From positions 1 through 14,603 of the forward strand of contig NZ_JACRWH010000056.1 of assembly GCF_014306155.1 (NCBI RefSeq): a DNA stretch of 14,603 nt. The letters run 5' to 3'. Below the pieces are notes generated by a model. It was not told the origin of the DNA, did not search any database, and saw only the letters and a list, made by a program, of their open reading frames with translations. Positions 6,227 through 13,614 of the stretch are shown here, piece after piece. Each line of letters opens with the position of its first letter. The first letter of the stretch is position 1. Position numbers and translations under genes: made by a program. Source of the DNA: Holdemanella hominis (GTDB lineage: Bacteria; Bacillota_I; Bacilli_A; Erysipelotrichales; Erysipelotrichaceae).

Positions 6227-6272
6227 TGTTGTTTTCAATTATTTGACAACATTTGCCTCGTATTTTATGAGG
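6227..6272 (+). promoter_or_regulatory. Structured 5' UTR with two small hairpins
   Basis: The leader can form GTTGT(T)/(G)ACAAC (6227-6232 with 6245-6250) around a 12-nt loop, then a tight hairpin CCTCGT/ATGAGG (6256-6261 with 6267-6272) with an ATTTT loop. They lie directly between the predicted start and the ribosome binding site. Their role is unknown; an RNA thermometer, stability element or protein site are possibilities. Confidence 0.35.
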
Positions 6273-6297
6273 TTTAAGGGGAAGATTGGAGGGTGTT

Positions 6298-6996
6298 TTG
6301 AACTTTATAAAAGAAGAAAATTTAGAGAGTAGTTTATTAAGAAAAGGGTTAGTTTCAGGTTTATTGATGTCGACACTTACATTAACATTACTAACAACAT
6401 CATCAGTTATTGGGGAAGAAAGTAAGGTCTATGCCAAGTCAAATGGCACAGATGAAAATATCTTAATGCGTGTTGATACAAAAAATGGAACTGAAGAATT
6501 AAAAGAGAAATTCGAAGAACAGATTCAAAATATCGAGGAAGAATCTAGCAAGAAACAAGAAGAGTCGAAGAGCGTTGAAGAAATGAGTATGGAACAGCCA
6601 GATTTATTGAATGATATGCAGTTCATTCAAAATAACTACAATGCTGTTACACAAATCGTTTACTCGCAACCATCACTTTCACAATACATTAGTAATGTGA
6701 ATGCACTTACTGCCTCTGGTGGTATTTATTATGGACCTAGTGGTAAAGAAACATACTATAATTTAAATATGTCAGGAGTAGTCGACATTATGCGTGGTAT
6801 GGGAAATAATGATGCATATTGGGTTCGTGAAGATGGTGCGAAAATGTTGGGGGATTATATTATTGTTGCGGCCGATTTAAATAAATATCCTAGAGGTACA
6901 ATTGTAGAAACTTCATTAGGAAAAGGAATCGTCTGTGATACTGGAAGTTTTACGCAAAATTCAGATACTCAATTAGATATTGCGACAGACTGGTAA
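6298..6996 (+). CDS. Secreted or membrane-anchored 3D-domain (RlpA/MltA-like fold) cell-wall protein
   Basis: A 232-residue exported protein. Residues 14-39 form a hydrophobic signal or anchor (LRKGLVSGLLMSTLTLTLL) followed by VYAKS, a possible signal peptidase site. Residues 62-100 are Glu/Lys-rich and probably coiled coil. The C-terminal 55 residues match the 3D domain: the three aspartates fall in VAAD (190-193), CDTG (213-216) and QLDIA (225-229), with the usual PRGT turn before. This fold is found in lytic transglycosylases and Rpf/YabE-type wall enzymes, so a role in peptidoglycan cleavage or binding is likely, though activity cannot be seen from sequence. TTG at 6298 is preferred because GGAGG (6288-6292) is five bases upstream; TTG at 6286 with AAGGGG is an alternative that adds four residues. 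The gene has its own promoter and terminator, so it is probably monocistronic. Confidence 0.78.
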   Translation: MNFIKEENLESSLLRKGLVSGLLMSTLTLTLLTTSSVIGEESKVYAKSNGTDENILMRVDTKNGTEELKEKFEEQIQNIEEESSKKQEESKSVEEMSMEQPDLLNDMQFIQNNYNAVTQIVYSQPSLSQYISNVNALTASGGIYYGPSGKETYYNLNMSGVVDIMRGMGNNDAYWVREDGAKMLGDYIIVAADLNKYPRGTIVETSLGKGIVCDTGSFTQNSDTQLDIATDW

Positions 6997-7010
6997 TATA
7001 TATGAGTGTG

Positions 7011-7041
7011 AAGTAGAAGTCATGTGCTTCTACTTTTTTTG
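7011..7041 (+). terminator. Terminator of the 3D-domain gene
   Basis: AAGTAGAAG (7011-7019) pairs with CTTCTACTT (7027-7035) around a 7-nt loop, followed by a run of T to 7040. Confidence 0.9.
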
Positions 7042-7049
7042 TTTTCCAT

Positions 7050-7074
7050 TAAAAAAATGGCATCCGAAGATGCC
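7050..7074 (-). terminator. Terminator of the minus-strand membrane-protein pseudogene
   Basis: On the minus strand GGCATC (7074-7069), loop TTCG, GATGCC (7064-7059), then A and a run of seven T. The UUCG-type tetraloop hairpin is intact although the gene it ends is broken. Confidence 0.88.
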
Positions 7075-7081
7075 AAATTCA

Positions 7082-7886
7082 TTATTCTTTTGGACTTAAT
7101 AATTGTTTTTGTACTTTAGAAACAGGATTGAATGTTGTTAGTCATTTTGTGTTGATTGTCATGCCACTGATGGTTTGGATAAACCATAAGAAGAATAGAA
7201 TTACAAGGATGGGTATAACACAAGATGTTACGATCATGATGGCTGTAGCTTCCATGAAATTGTTTAATGACTTGTTAAACGTCTTCGTATATTTTTGTGC
7301 TGTTGAAGAAAATGCTTCAGCTGCTTTTCCAAAGAAGTTTTTATTTTCTTTATCCTGGTATATTTTTCTGGATGTTGTTCGCGTTATTAATCGTTTCTTG
7401 AATACTTGTTTCATAGGTGGCTTTAATTGTTTTAGATAATTTTACACTACAAGGCATGATTAGGCACGTCGCTACTGCCATAATGCCAATCTTAATACAT
7501 ACAATTCTTAACTAATCCCATTTTATGACGTTGTTGACTAGCCATGCCAAACAAAGTATTGGAATGATGTATTTAAAGATGACCATGCATGTGAGTGTCA
7601 AAGCGTATTTTTCTAAATAGATGGCTCCTAGAACTCATAAGAATTTTGAACTTAAATCCGCTAAGTCATTCGCAATGGGAGTTCCTGTATCTCCTGGTAA
7701 AATGGTAATGGATGTAGAGATGGCAGCACTCGATACGGCTAGTGTCATGACCGTATTTCTTTTTTCGTCTAAATATTGAATGGATTGCTCATGAAATTCG
7801 GGTGTTGATGTTTTTTGTGCAACCATATAAAAACTTGATAAACAAATAAGAATGGGTAAGATCCATTTTAAAATAGTTTTGTACAT
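7082..7886 (-). pseudogene. Broken multi-span membrane protein gene (three in-frame stops, one frameshift)
   Basis: The original product would be about 265 residues. The start at 7886 has AAAGGA upstream and a signal-like hydrophobic segment (ILKWILPILICLSSFYMV). The first frame runs to TGA (7635-7637) after SSKFL. In the same frame it continues as VLGAIYLEKYALTLTCMV... to TAG (7512-7514), then LRIVCIKIGIMAVATCL.... The frame is then lost between about 7352 and 7414, where a +1/-1 shift leads into DKENKNFFGKAAEAF... and a strong final membrane helix. A further TGA (7142-7144) interrupts the last 19 codons (LTTFNPVSK...) before TAA at 7082-7084. Four hydrophobic segments are visible. It looks like an uncharacterised Bacillota membrane family with a GDTGTPIAN segment and an LEKY helix; function unknown. 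The stops are of different types and a frameshift is present, so decay is far likelier than recoding. Confidence 0.85.
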
Positions 7887-7907
7887 AAAGACGATTCCTT
7901 TCTATAT

Positions 7908-7936
7908 TTCTCATTTTATCAAAAATAGAGTATAAT
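7908..7936 (+). promoter_or_regulatory. Promoter of lemA-DUF2207
   Basis: A perfect -10 TATAAT (7931-7936) with a weak -35 TTCTCA (7908-7913) at 17 nt. The predicted leader is only about 14 nt before the AGGAGG ribosome binding site at 7943-7948. Confidence 0.6.
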
Positions 7937-7956
7937 CAATCTAGGAGGATTTAATT

Positions 7957-8499
7957 ATGATTCTAGTTATTGTTATTGTTGTTTTAGTTTTATTAGTACT
8001 ATTCTTAATGTCTAGCTACAATAAACTTGTTCGTTTATCAAATAAGGTAGATGAAGGTTTTTCTACAATGGACGTGTATTTGAAGAAGCGTTTTGATTTG
8101 ATTCCTAACTTAGTAGAAACAGTGAAGGGATATGCGAAACATGAGGCGGATACATTGAGTTCAGTGATTGCACAAAGAAATATGGCAAAAACATCAAAGG
8201 ATGTTATGGATAGTGAAAATAAGATCACAAATGCGATTCAGGGTATTTTTGCGGTGGCAGAACAATATCCGGATTTAAAGGCCAACACAAATTTTATGGA
8301 TCTTCAAAACCAATTGAAGAAGGTCGAGGAGGATATCGCAAATTCTCGTAAATACTATAATGCTTTAGTTCGTGAATATAATGATGTGATCATGAGTGTT
8401 CCGACAAATATTGTGGCATCTTTATTCCATTTCGAAAAGAAAACAATGTTTGAAGTGGCCAATGCTTCGGAAAGAGAAAATGTTCAAGTTAAATTTTAA
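7957..8499 (+). CDS. lemA: LemA family membrane-anchored protein
   Basis: A 180-residue LemA family protein. It has an N-terminal membrane helix (residues 1-19, all aliphatic) with a short extracellular N-terminus, then a long helical cytoplasmic or surface domain. The family signature is clear: LVRLSNKVDEGFSTMDVYLKKRFDLIPNLVETVKGYAKHE (given here in two parts: VDEGFSTMDVYLKKR and FDLIPNLVETVKGYAKHE), then YNALVREYNDVIMSVPTNIVA near residue 130-152. The biochemical function of LemA is not established. It commonly sits next to a DUF2207 or TPM-domain membrane protein, as here, which suggests a joint envelope function. AGGAGG lies eight bases before the ATG. The end overlaps the start of the next gene by 20 nt, indicating translational coupling. 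Confidence 0.95.
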   Translation: MILVIVIVVLVLLVLFLMSSYNKLVRLSNKVDEGFSTMDVYLKKRFDLIPNLVETVKGYAKHEADTLSSVIAQRNMAKTSKDVMDSENKITNAIQGIFAVAEQYPDLKANTNFMDLQNQLKKVEEDIANSRKYYNALVREYNDVIMSVPTNIVASLFHFEKKTMFEVANASERENVQVKF

Positions 8500-10354
8500 G
8501 AAGGTCTTTGCCTTCTTATTCGCATTTGTACTTTGCTTTGGATGTATCGACATATATGCTGATGATGGAGGATATACAATTGATAATTATACGGTGAATG
8601 CCACATACAATTCGGATAATACAATTGATGTTAAAGAAGTGATTGATGTGAACTTTTCAAGTTATCGTCATGGTATTTATCGTAATATTCCAGAAACGAT
8701 GTATATCAATCGTGATGAAAAGTATAAGTTAAAAATTAAAGATATCAACGTATTAAATGATGAGTATGATGTAGATAGTGATTCTGGGAATCGTGTGATT
8801 CAAATTGGAAGTGCAGACTATACAATCATTGGCCCCCACACCTATACGTTGACATACAAGATTGTGATTCCAGAAGATTATCATTCAGATTTAGATTTTA
8901 TTTATTATTCTGTACTTGGAAACAATTGGGATACAACCATTTCTCATTTTAATTTTGATATTCAATTTGAGAAGGCTTTGACAGAAGATGAGATGTCTAA
9001 TATTAAAGTCTTTAGTGGAAGTCTAGGAAATCAATCGAATGATTTAAATGTAACTCCAATCATTACTTCGAATTCTATTAGTGGAGATGCCTATGATATT
9101 GGTGTAAAACAAGCCATTACCATCTTTGGTAAGTTAAGAAAGAACTATTTTGTAGGTGCCAAACAAACAACTTCAAAGACTCCATTTGTCTTTTTAGGGT
9201 TAGCTATTCTATTTGGCTTATATAGTTTGATTCGTGCATTCTTATTAAAGAAAACTCATATTACACCAATTGTGAATTTCTATCCACTAAAAGATATGGA
9301 TCCAGCTATGGTTGGAACGATTGTAGATGAGTCCGTGGATCAAGAAGATTTAGTGGCATTGATTCCATATTGGGCTAGTAAGGGATATTTAACCATTTCT
9401 GAAAAAGAGGATGATTTAGTACTTACAAAGGTAGAGAATCATGAACCACCGATTTTAAAGCATCAAAAGAAGATTTATAACGGATTGTTTAAAACTAAAA
9501 ATAGTGTGAAATTATCAAAATTATCAAGTAAGTTTGGTAAGGCTATGGATGATGCCAAAGAAGCTTTGAATGATGAATTTAGTGGAGATAAGAATTTATC
9601 AACAATTGATCATGGCTTTGCGACGATTATTCTAGCCACGATTTGTATGATTGTATGTATCTTATTCAATACTCGATATAGTATTGTAGATAATTTGATT
9701 GAAACCATTTTTGCGACATTTAGCTTTGTGCTTATGATGGTTTTAAATTATTCTGCAGCAGCAACAAATGTATTTAACAAGAATAAACTAGTTGTATTAA
9801 AGAAAGTATTAAGTATTGCGTTTATTTTGATTCTAGCATACTTTATTTATAGACAATGCGATTCGATTCTAAGTATTGTACCATTTGAATTTATGATGAT
9901 AGGCATTGTGGTTGTTTCACTACCAATACTTTTGATTTCTAAATTTAATGTGGTGAGTGAATACTTTAAAAGTGTAGCTCCTGAACTATTAGGTTTTAAA
10001 GACTTTGTTGAAAAGGCAGAAGTACCACAATTGGAAAGATTATCTTTAGAAAATCCATCTTATTATTATGATGTCATTCCATATGCGATGGTATTTGGAT
10101 TATCTGAAATGTGGACAAAGAAATTTAGTACGATTCCTTTGGCACAACCAGATTGGTATGATTCTTATTATTCAGATCCATACTCTTCTTATTTCTATTA
10201 CAGAATGTTGACAAGAAATATGTATGAACCGATTCATGAGAATTTAATGGATTATCAAACAGAACAAATGAAAAGTACAGCCGATAGCATGGGCTCTAGC
10301 TTTGGTGGCTTCTCTGGTGGAGGCGCCGGTGGCGGAGGCGGCGGAAGCTGGTAA
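8480..10354 (+). CDS. DUF2207 family membrane protein with Gly-rich C-terminus
   Basis: A 624-residue envelope protein of the DUF2207 family; function unknown. It has a signal peptide (residues 1-25, FKKVFAFLFAFVLCFGCIDI followed by YADD). An extracellular beta-rich domain covers about 30-230, with the family's early motif YTVNATYNSDNTIDVKEVI and FSSYRHGIYRNIP. A transmembrane helix spans about 234-256, followed by a cytoplasmic winged-helix-like domain (YWASKGYLTISEKEDD). Four more hydrophobic helices lie between about 379 and 490. The tail ends in GGFSGGGAGGGGGGSW, typical of the family and possibly a surface- or membrane-exposed flexible tail. The start at 8480 (GGAAAG at 8469-8474) is preferred to an in-frame ATG at 8396, which would put 28 residues before the signal peptide. 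It overlaps lemA by 20 nt with no promoter between, so the two form an operon. Confidence 0.93.
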   Translation: MFKLNFKKVFAFLFAFVLCFGCIDIYADDGGYTIDNYTVNATYNSDNTIDVKEVIDVNFSSYRHGIYRNIPETMYINRDEKYKLKIKDINVLNDEYDVDSDSGNRVIQIGSADYTIIGPHTYTLTYKIVIPEDYHSDLDFIYYSVLGNNWDTTISHFNFDIQFEKALTEDEMSNIKVFSGSLGNQSNDLNVTPIITSNSISGDAYDIGVKQAITIFGKLRKNYFVGAKQTTSKTPFVFLGLAILFGLYSLIRAFLLKKTHITPIVNFYPLKDMDPAMVGTIVDESVDQEDLVALIPYWASKGYLTISEKEDDLVLTKVENHEPPILKHQKKIYNGLFKTKNSVKLSKLSSKFGKAMDDAKEALNDEFSGDKNLSTIDHGFATIILATICMIVCILFNTRYSIVDNLIETIFATFSFVLMMVLNYSAAATNVFNKNKLVVLKKVLSIAFILILAYFIYRQCDSILSIVPFEFMMIGIVVVSLPILLISKFNVVSEYFKSVAPELLGFKDFVEKAEVPQLERLSLENPSYYYDVIPYAMVFGLSEMWTKKFSTIPLAQPDWYDSYYSDPYSSYFYYRMLTRNMYEPIHENLMDYQTEQMKSTADSMGSSFGGFSGGGAGGGGGGSW

Positions 10355-10389
10355 TAGATAAGTATTAGGGTGATGAGCCCACGTAACTT

Positions 10390-10415
10390 GGTAGGTGTTG
10401 TGTACCTACCTTTTT
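10390..10415 (+). terminator. Terminator of lemA-DUF2207
   Basis: GGTAGGT (10390-10396) pairs with ACCTACC (10404-10410), followed by five T residues (10411-10415). It lies inside the left half of the inverted-repeat element. Confidence 0.75.
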
Positions 10416-10427
10416 CGTATTCCATAT

Positions 10428-10458
10428 AAAAAGAAATGGGTAGGCGTAGAGGCCTACC
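10428..10458 (-). terminator. Opposed hairpin terminator in the right half of the inverted repeat
   Basis: On the minus strand GGTAGGC (10458-10452), a short loop, GCCTACC, then CATTTC and a T-run opposite the A-run at 10428-10432. The distance between stem and T-run makes it a weaker terminator. typA already has its own, so the purpose of this one is unclear. Confidence 0.4.
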
Positions 10459-10536
10459 TATAGTACACGTGCCATTCACCCTAATACATATTTCGTACAT
10501 GTTTATTATCATAAAATAAGCAATAGAGTGGGCTGA

Positions 10537-10562
10537 ATAAAAAGACTTGGAATTATCCAAGC
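10537..10562 (-). terminator. Terminator of typA
   Basis: On the minus strand CTTGGA (10561-10556), loop TAAT, TCCAAG (10551-10546), then TCTTTTTATT, directly after the typA stop codon. Confidence 0.85.
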
Positions 10563-10563
10563 C

Positions 10564-12393
10564 TTATTGAGCATTCATCTTTTGACGATACAAGTTACGA
10601 CGATCTAGAGCCGTTAAACCTTTTTTACGGATACGAATCGCATCTGGTGTAACTTCTACTAATTCATCATCGTTGATCCATTCTAATGCTTCTTCTAGTG
10701 AGAAGATTTTTGGTGGTGTTAATAGCATAGCTTCATCACGACCACTTGAACGGATGGCTGTTAATTTCTTGTTCTTTAATGGGTTAACATCCAAATCGAT
10801 GTTTTTAGAACTTTGACCAATGATCATACCTTCATAAACAGGTGTTTGTGGAGAAATGAATAATTGACCACGTTCTTGAAGGTTCCATAGGGCGTAAGTC
10901 ATAGCTTCACCAGTTTCAGTTGAAATCATAGCACCTTCCATACGTTGTGCGATTTCTCCTTTATATGGTTCATAACCACTAATACGACGTACTAATGTAC
11001 CTTCACCGTGTGTATCATTGATAAATTCTGAACGGAAACCTAATAAACCACGAGTAGGTGCTGTATACACGATCTTAACATATCCATTTTCTTCAGACAT
11101 ATCTTGCATAACACCCTTACGAAGATTTAATTTGTTGATGATTGTTCCTGAATATTCTTCTGGAGCTAAACATACAACTTCTTCGATTGGTTCTACTTTG
11201 TGTCCATTTTCGTCTTTGTGTAGGATAACCTCTGGCTTAGAAACAGCTAGTTCATAACCTTCTCGACGCATATTTTCAATCAATACAGAAATATGCAATT
11301 CACCACGACCACTTACTTTGAAGCAATCGGCTGAATCGGTTGGTTCAACCTTTAATCCAACGTTTACTTCTAGTTCTTTTTCAAGTCTTTCTTTTAAGTT
11401 ACGACTTGTCACATACTTACCACTTTGTCCGGCAAATGGACTTGAGTTAACATGGAAGTTCATTGATAGAGTTGGTTCTTCAATTTCAATGTGTTCCATT
11501 GGTTCAACATGATCAGCTGTACAGATTGTATCACCAATACTAATATCTGGCATACCCGCAATAACAACGATATCTCCTGAATGTGCTTCTGGAACGCTTG
11601 TTCTAGATAATCCTTTGTATACGAATAATTTAGATAAGCTTTCTTTGGCATTCAATCCAGATTGGTTACAACGAATATATTGTTGACCTTGTTTTAAAAC
11701 ACCTGAATATAAACGTCCAATTCCTAAACGACCAATGTATTCATCGTATGCCAAGGCAGATACTTGCATTTGAAGAGGTTCTTCATCCATATCTGGATAT
11801 ACATCACAATGTTTTAAGATTGTATCGAATAATGGGTCGATGTTGTCGCTAGGTGTTTTAAGGTCATATTGAACACGTCCTTCTCTAGCTACACCATAAA
11901 GGATAGGGAAGTCTAATTGTTCGTCGTTGGCATTTAAGTCTAAGAACAATTCGTAAACTTCATCGACAACTTCTTCAGCTCTTTGGTCTTTCTTATCGAT
12001 CTTGTTGATCAATAGAATAGGTTTTAAACCAATTTCCAAAGCTTTTGATAATACGAAACGAGTCTGAGGCATTGGACCTTCACTCGCATCAACTAATAAG
12101 ATAACTGTATCTACGGTACGGATAATACGTTCAACTTCACTTGAGAAGTCGGCGTGACCTGGCGTATCTACAATATTAATTTTTACACCGTTATGAATAA
12201 CGGAACAGTTTTTAGAATAAATAGTAATTCCACGTTCACGTTCTAGATCGTTTGAGTCCATGATACAGTTAACAACTTCTTCGTTGTCACGGAAAACATC
12301 ACTCTGTCTTAAAAACGCATCTACTAACGTACTTTTACCGGCATCAACGTGGGCGATAACGGCAATGTTAAGAATTTTTTCTTTATTGGACAT
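10564..12393 (-). CDS. typA: Ribosome-associated GTPase TypA/BipA
   Basis: A 609-residue translational GTPase that acts on the ribosome in 50S assembly and in stress and cold adaptation. GTPase motifs in order: G1 AHVDAGKST (14-22), G2 RGITI (54-58), G3 DTPGHADF (76-83) and G4 NKID (130-133). These are followed by an EF-Tu domain 2-like barrel, EF-G domain III and V-like regions, and the TypA-specific C-terminal domain (SSKNIDLDVNPLKNKKL, then LLTPPKIFSLEEALEWINDD). Length and motifs are typical. The start at 12393 is chosen over an upstream ATG at 12438 because the predicted -10 (TATAAT at 12432-12427) lies downstream of the latter; the chosen start has the usual SNKEKILNIAVIAH beginning. 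The ribosome binding site is modest (AGGAAAGTGAG). It is divergent from the esterase gene and transcribed alone. Confidence 0.97.
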   Translation of the reverse strand: MSNKEKILNIAVIAHVDAGKSTLVDAFLRQSDVFRDNEEVVNCIMDSNDLERERGITIYSKNCSVIHNGVKINIVDTPGHADFSSEVERIIRTVDTVILLVDASEGPMPQTRFVLSKALEIGLKPILLINKIDKKDQRAEEVVDEVYELFLDLNANDEQLDFPILYGVAREGRVQYDLKTPSDNIDPLFDTILKHCDVYPDMDEEPLQMQVSALAYDEYIGRLGIGRLYSGVLKQGQQYIRCNQSGLNAKESLSKLFVYKGLSRTSVPEAHSGDIVVIAGMPDISIGDTICTADHVEPMEHIEIEEPTLSMNFHVNSSPFAGQSGKYVTSRNLKERLEKELEVNVGLKVEPTDSADCFKVSGRGELHISVLIENMRREGYELAVSKPEVILHKDENGHKVEPIEEVVCLAPEEYSGTIINKLNLRKGVMQDMSEENGYVKIVYTAPTRGLLGFRSEFINDTHGEGTLVRRISGYEPYKGEIAQRMEGAMISTETGEAMTYALWNLQERGQLFISPQTPVYEGMIIGQSSKNIDLDVNPLKNKKLTAIRSSGRDEAMLLTPPKIFSLEEALEWINDDELVEVTPDAIRIRKKGLTALDRRNLYRQKMNAQ

Positions 12394-12426
12394 ACTGTCA
12401 CTCACTTTCCTGTCAAAAACAGTACA

Positions 12427-12455
12427 ATTATAAAGCAAGAAACCTTAAAACTCAA
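12427..12455 (-). promoter_or_regulatory. Promoter of typA
   Basis: On the minus strand TTGAGT (12455-12450), 17 nt, TATAAT (12432-12427), giving a start near 12420. Confidence 0.7.
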
Positions 12456-12462
12456 TAAAATG

Positions 12463-12471
12463 TGCTATAAT
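12463..12471 (+). promoter_or_regulatory. Extended -10 promoter of the esterase gene
   Basis: TGCTATAAT is a perfect extended -10 (TGnTATAAT). No clear -35 is seen, and any would overlap the typA -35 region, so the divergent promoters are packed within about 45 bp. Confidence 0.65.
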
Positions 12472-12502
12472 AAAACAAAATTTTTATGAAAGGGGTAACA
12501 CC

Positions 12503-13246
12503 ATGCAAGTGCAATATATAAAAGAGTATTCAAATTGTTTGGATCGTGAAATGGAATATAAAATCTATGGCCAAGGCGGTAAGTTGTGTCTAGCTATTCC
12601 AAGCCAAAATGGACGTTTTTTTGAATGGGAAGATCGTGGTATGATTCATGAAGTTTCTAAATGGATTGAAGCCAATCAATTAACGATCGTAACGTGTGAT
12701 ACTTTGGATACAGAAACTTGGTCTTATCCTTATAATACAAAGGTGCGTATGTTGAAACATGAACTTTGGTTTGAATATATTCTTTCAGAATTAATTCCTA
12801 GTGTACAAGAAAAGATGAACAATCATGATAAGTGGATGGTTGCAGGGGCAAGTCTAGGTGCAACGCATGCCGCTAATTTAATTTTCCGTTTCCCAAATCA
12901 ATTCGATGCCTTATTAGCCTTATCTGGCATTTATGATACAGAAATATTCTATGGAGATTATCATGATGAAAATACGTACCATAATAATCCATGTGCCTAC
13001 ATGAAAAATATGGCTTTAGATCATCCCTATATGGAATTGTATAGACAATCCAAATTGATCTTTTGTGTAGGACAAGGCAATTGGGAACAAGAATGCGTTG
13101 AATCATTAAGACAAATCAGCACCATTCTATATGATCAACAAATCAAGGCTTGGTGTGATTTCTGGGGTTATGATGTCTATCATGATTGGCCTTGGTGGAA
13201 GATACAGCTACAGTATTTTATGGGACAAATATTTAAGAAAGTATGA
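12503..13246 (+). CDS. Alpha/beta-hydrolase, putative esterase (PF00756-like)
   Basis: A 247-residue soluble protein without a signal peptide. The nucleophile elbow GASLG is at 115-119, with Ser117 as the likely catalytic serine, inside KWMVAGASLGATHAANLIFR. A candidate catalytic His is His227 in YHDWPWWK, close to the HDW-xxW ending of the esterase D/antigen 85-like PF00756 family. The family hydrolyses various carboxyl or thioester substrates, so the substrate cannot be told. The N-terminal part, with LCLAIPSQNGRFFEWEDRGM and VTCDTLDTETW, fits the family's first beta strands. AAAGGGG (12489-12495) is a good ribosome binding site. The stop overlaps the start of the following Fic gene in an ATGA, so the two were co-translated. 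Function beyond hydrolase is inference. Confidence 0.82.
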   Translation: MQVQYIKEYSNCLDREMEYKIYGQGGKLCLAIPSQNGRFFEWEDRGMIHEVSKWIEANQLTIVTCDTLDTETWSYPYNTKVRMLKHELWFEYILSELIPSVQEKMNNHDKWMVAGASLGATHAANLIFRFPNQFDALLALSGIYDTEIFYGDYHDENTYHNNPCAYMKNMALDHPYMELYRQSKLIFCVGQGNWEQECVESLRQISTILYDQQIKAWCDFWGYDVYHDWPWWKIQLQYFMGQIFKKV

Positions 13247-13583
13247 CTAATATTAAAAACGAGTTGATTTCACATTCGAATTTGTATGTGTGGACACAAA
13301 TCAACTTTGCGTATCATCCTAATAAAATTGAAGACTCTAAATTGTCAAAGGATCAAACAATAAGAATATTTGAAACGAACGATTTAACAATGGATTCAGA
13401 TGATGCACTCGAAACACAAAATCATTTTCGGTTGTTTGATTATATGTTAAAAACAGTGAATGAACCATTATCAAAAGAAATGATGATTCAGATGAATATG
13501 ATTTTGAAAGAAATTATTTGATTGACACTCTTTTAACGCAACAAGATATTTATGCTTCTGTTTGTGAACAATTAGATTTTTAA
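13243..13583 (+). pseudogene. Fic-family protein gene with its catalytic middle deleted
   Basis: Residues 1-90 match the N-terminal region of Fic-domain (AMP-transferase) proteins: TQINFAYHPNKIEDSKLS, then DQTIRIFE, then the ENHF-like TQNHFRLFDYML and PLSKEMMIQMNMILKE. The usual next part, with the GT...GGYR strand and the catalytic HPFxDGNGR motif, is missing. The frame ends at TGA 13519-13521. From 13512 a different frame reads NYLIDTLLTQQDIYASVCEQLDF and stops at 13581-13583, which looks like the C-terminal helix of the same family (YLIDTCLSAQD...). An internal deletion with frame change near 13512 explains both. Even the inhibitory S-x-x-x-E-G-type motif is altered (PNKIED). The gene overlaps the esterase stop by four bases. 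The product, if made, cannot be an active Fic enzyme. Confidence 0.8.
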
Positions 13584-13585
13584 AG

Positions 13586-13608
13586 GAGTAGCGTGAACTA
13601 CTCTTTTT
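13586..13608 (+). terminator. Terminator after the Fic pseudogene
   Basis: GAGTAG (13586-13591), 6-nt loop, CTACTC (13598-13603), then five T residues. Confidence 0.85.
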
Positions 13609-13614
13609 GTGATA

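Larger units (their letters stand above)
10362..10487. repeat. 126-bp inverted-repeat element carrying two opposed hairpins
   Basis: The outer arms GTATTAGGGTGA (10362-10373) and TCACCCTAATAC (10476-10487) are perfect 12-bp inverted repeats. Inside, CACGT (10380-10384) and ACGTG (10467-10471) continue the symmetry. Next come two related hairpins with a GGTAGG/CCTACC stem, one at 10390-10410 and one at 10439-10458, then a TTTTT...AAAAA centre. The architecture is like a miniature inverted-repeat element or a large structured RNA. No target-site duplication is evident. It fills most of the 209-nt gap between DUF2207 and typA. Confidence 0.7.

Noticed and set aside
7142..7414. A separate 90-residue membrane protein gene on the minus strand
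   Set aside because: It has no ribosome binding site and is the C-terminal part of the broken gene that starts at 7886; similarity flows across the frameshift.
8396..8479. Upstream in-frame start of the DUF2207 protein
   Set aside because: It would place 28 residues encoded within lemA before a clear signal peptide, whereas ATG 8480 has its own ribosome binding site.
10255..10560. Proline-rich minus-strand ORF
   Set aside because: Its poly-proline stretch is the antisense of the glycine-rich tail of DUF2207, and it has no start signals.
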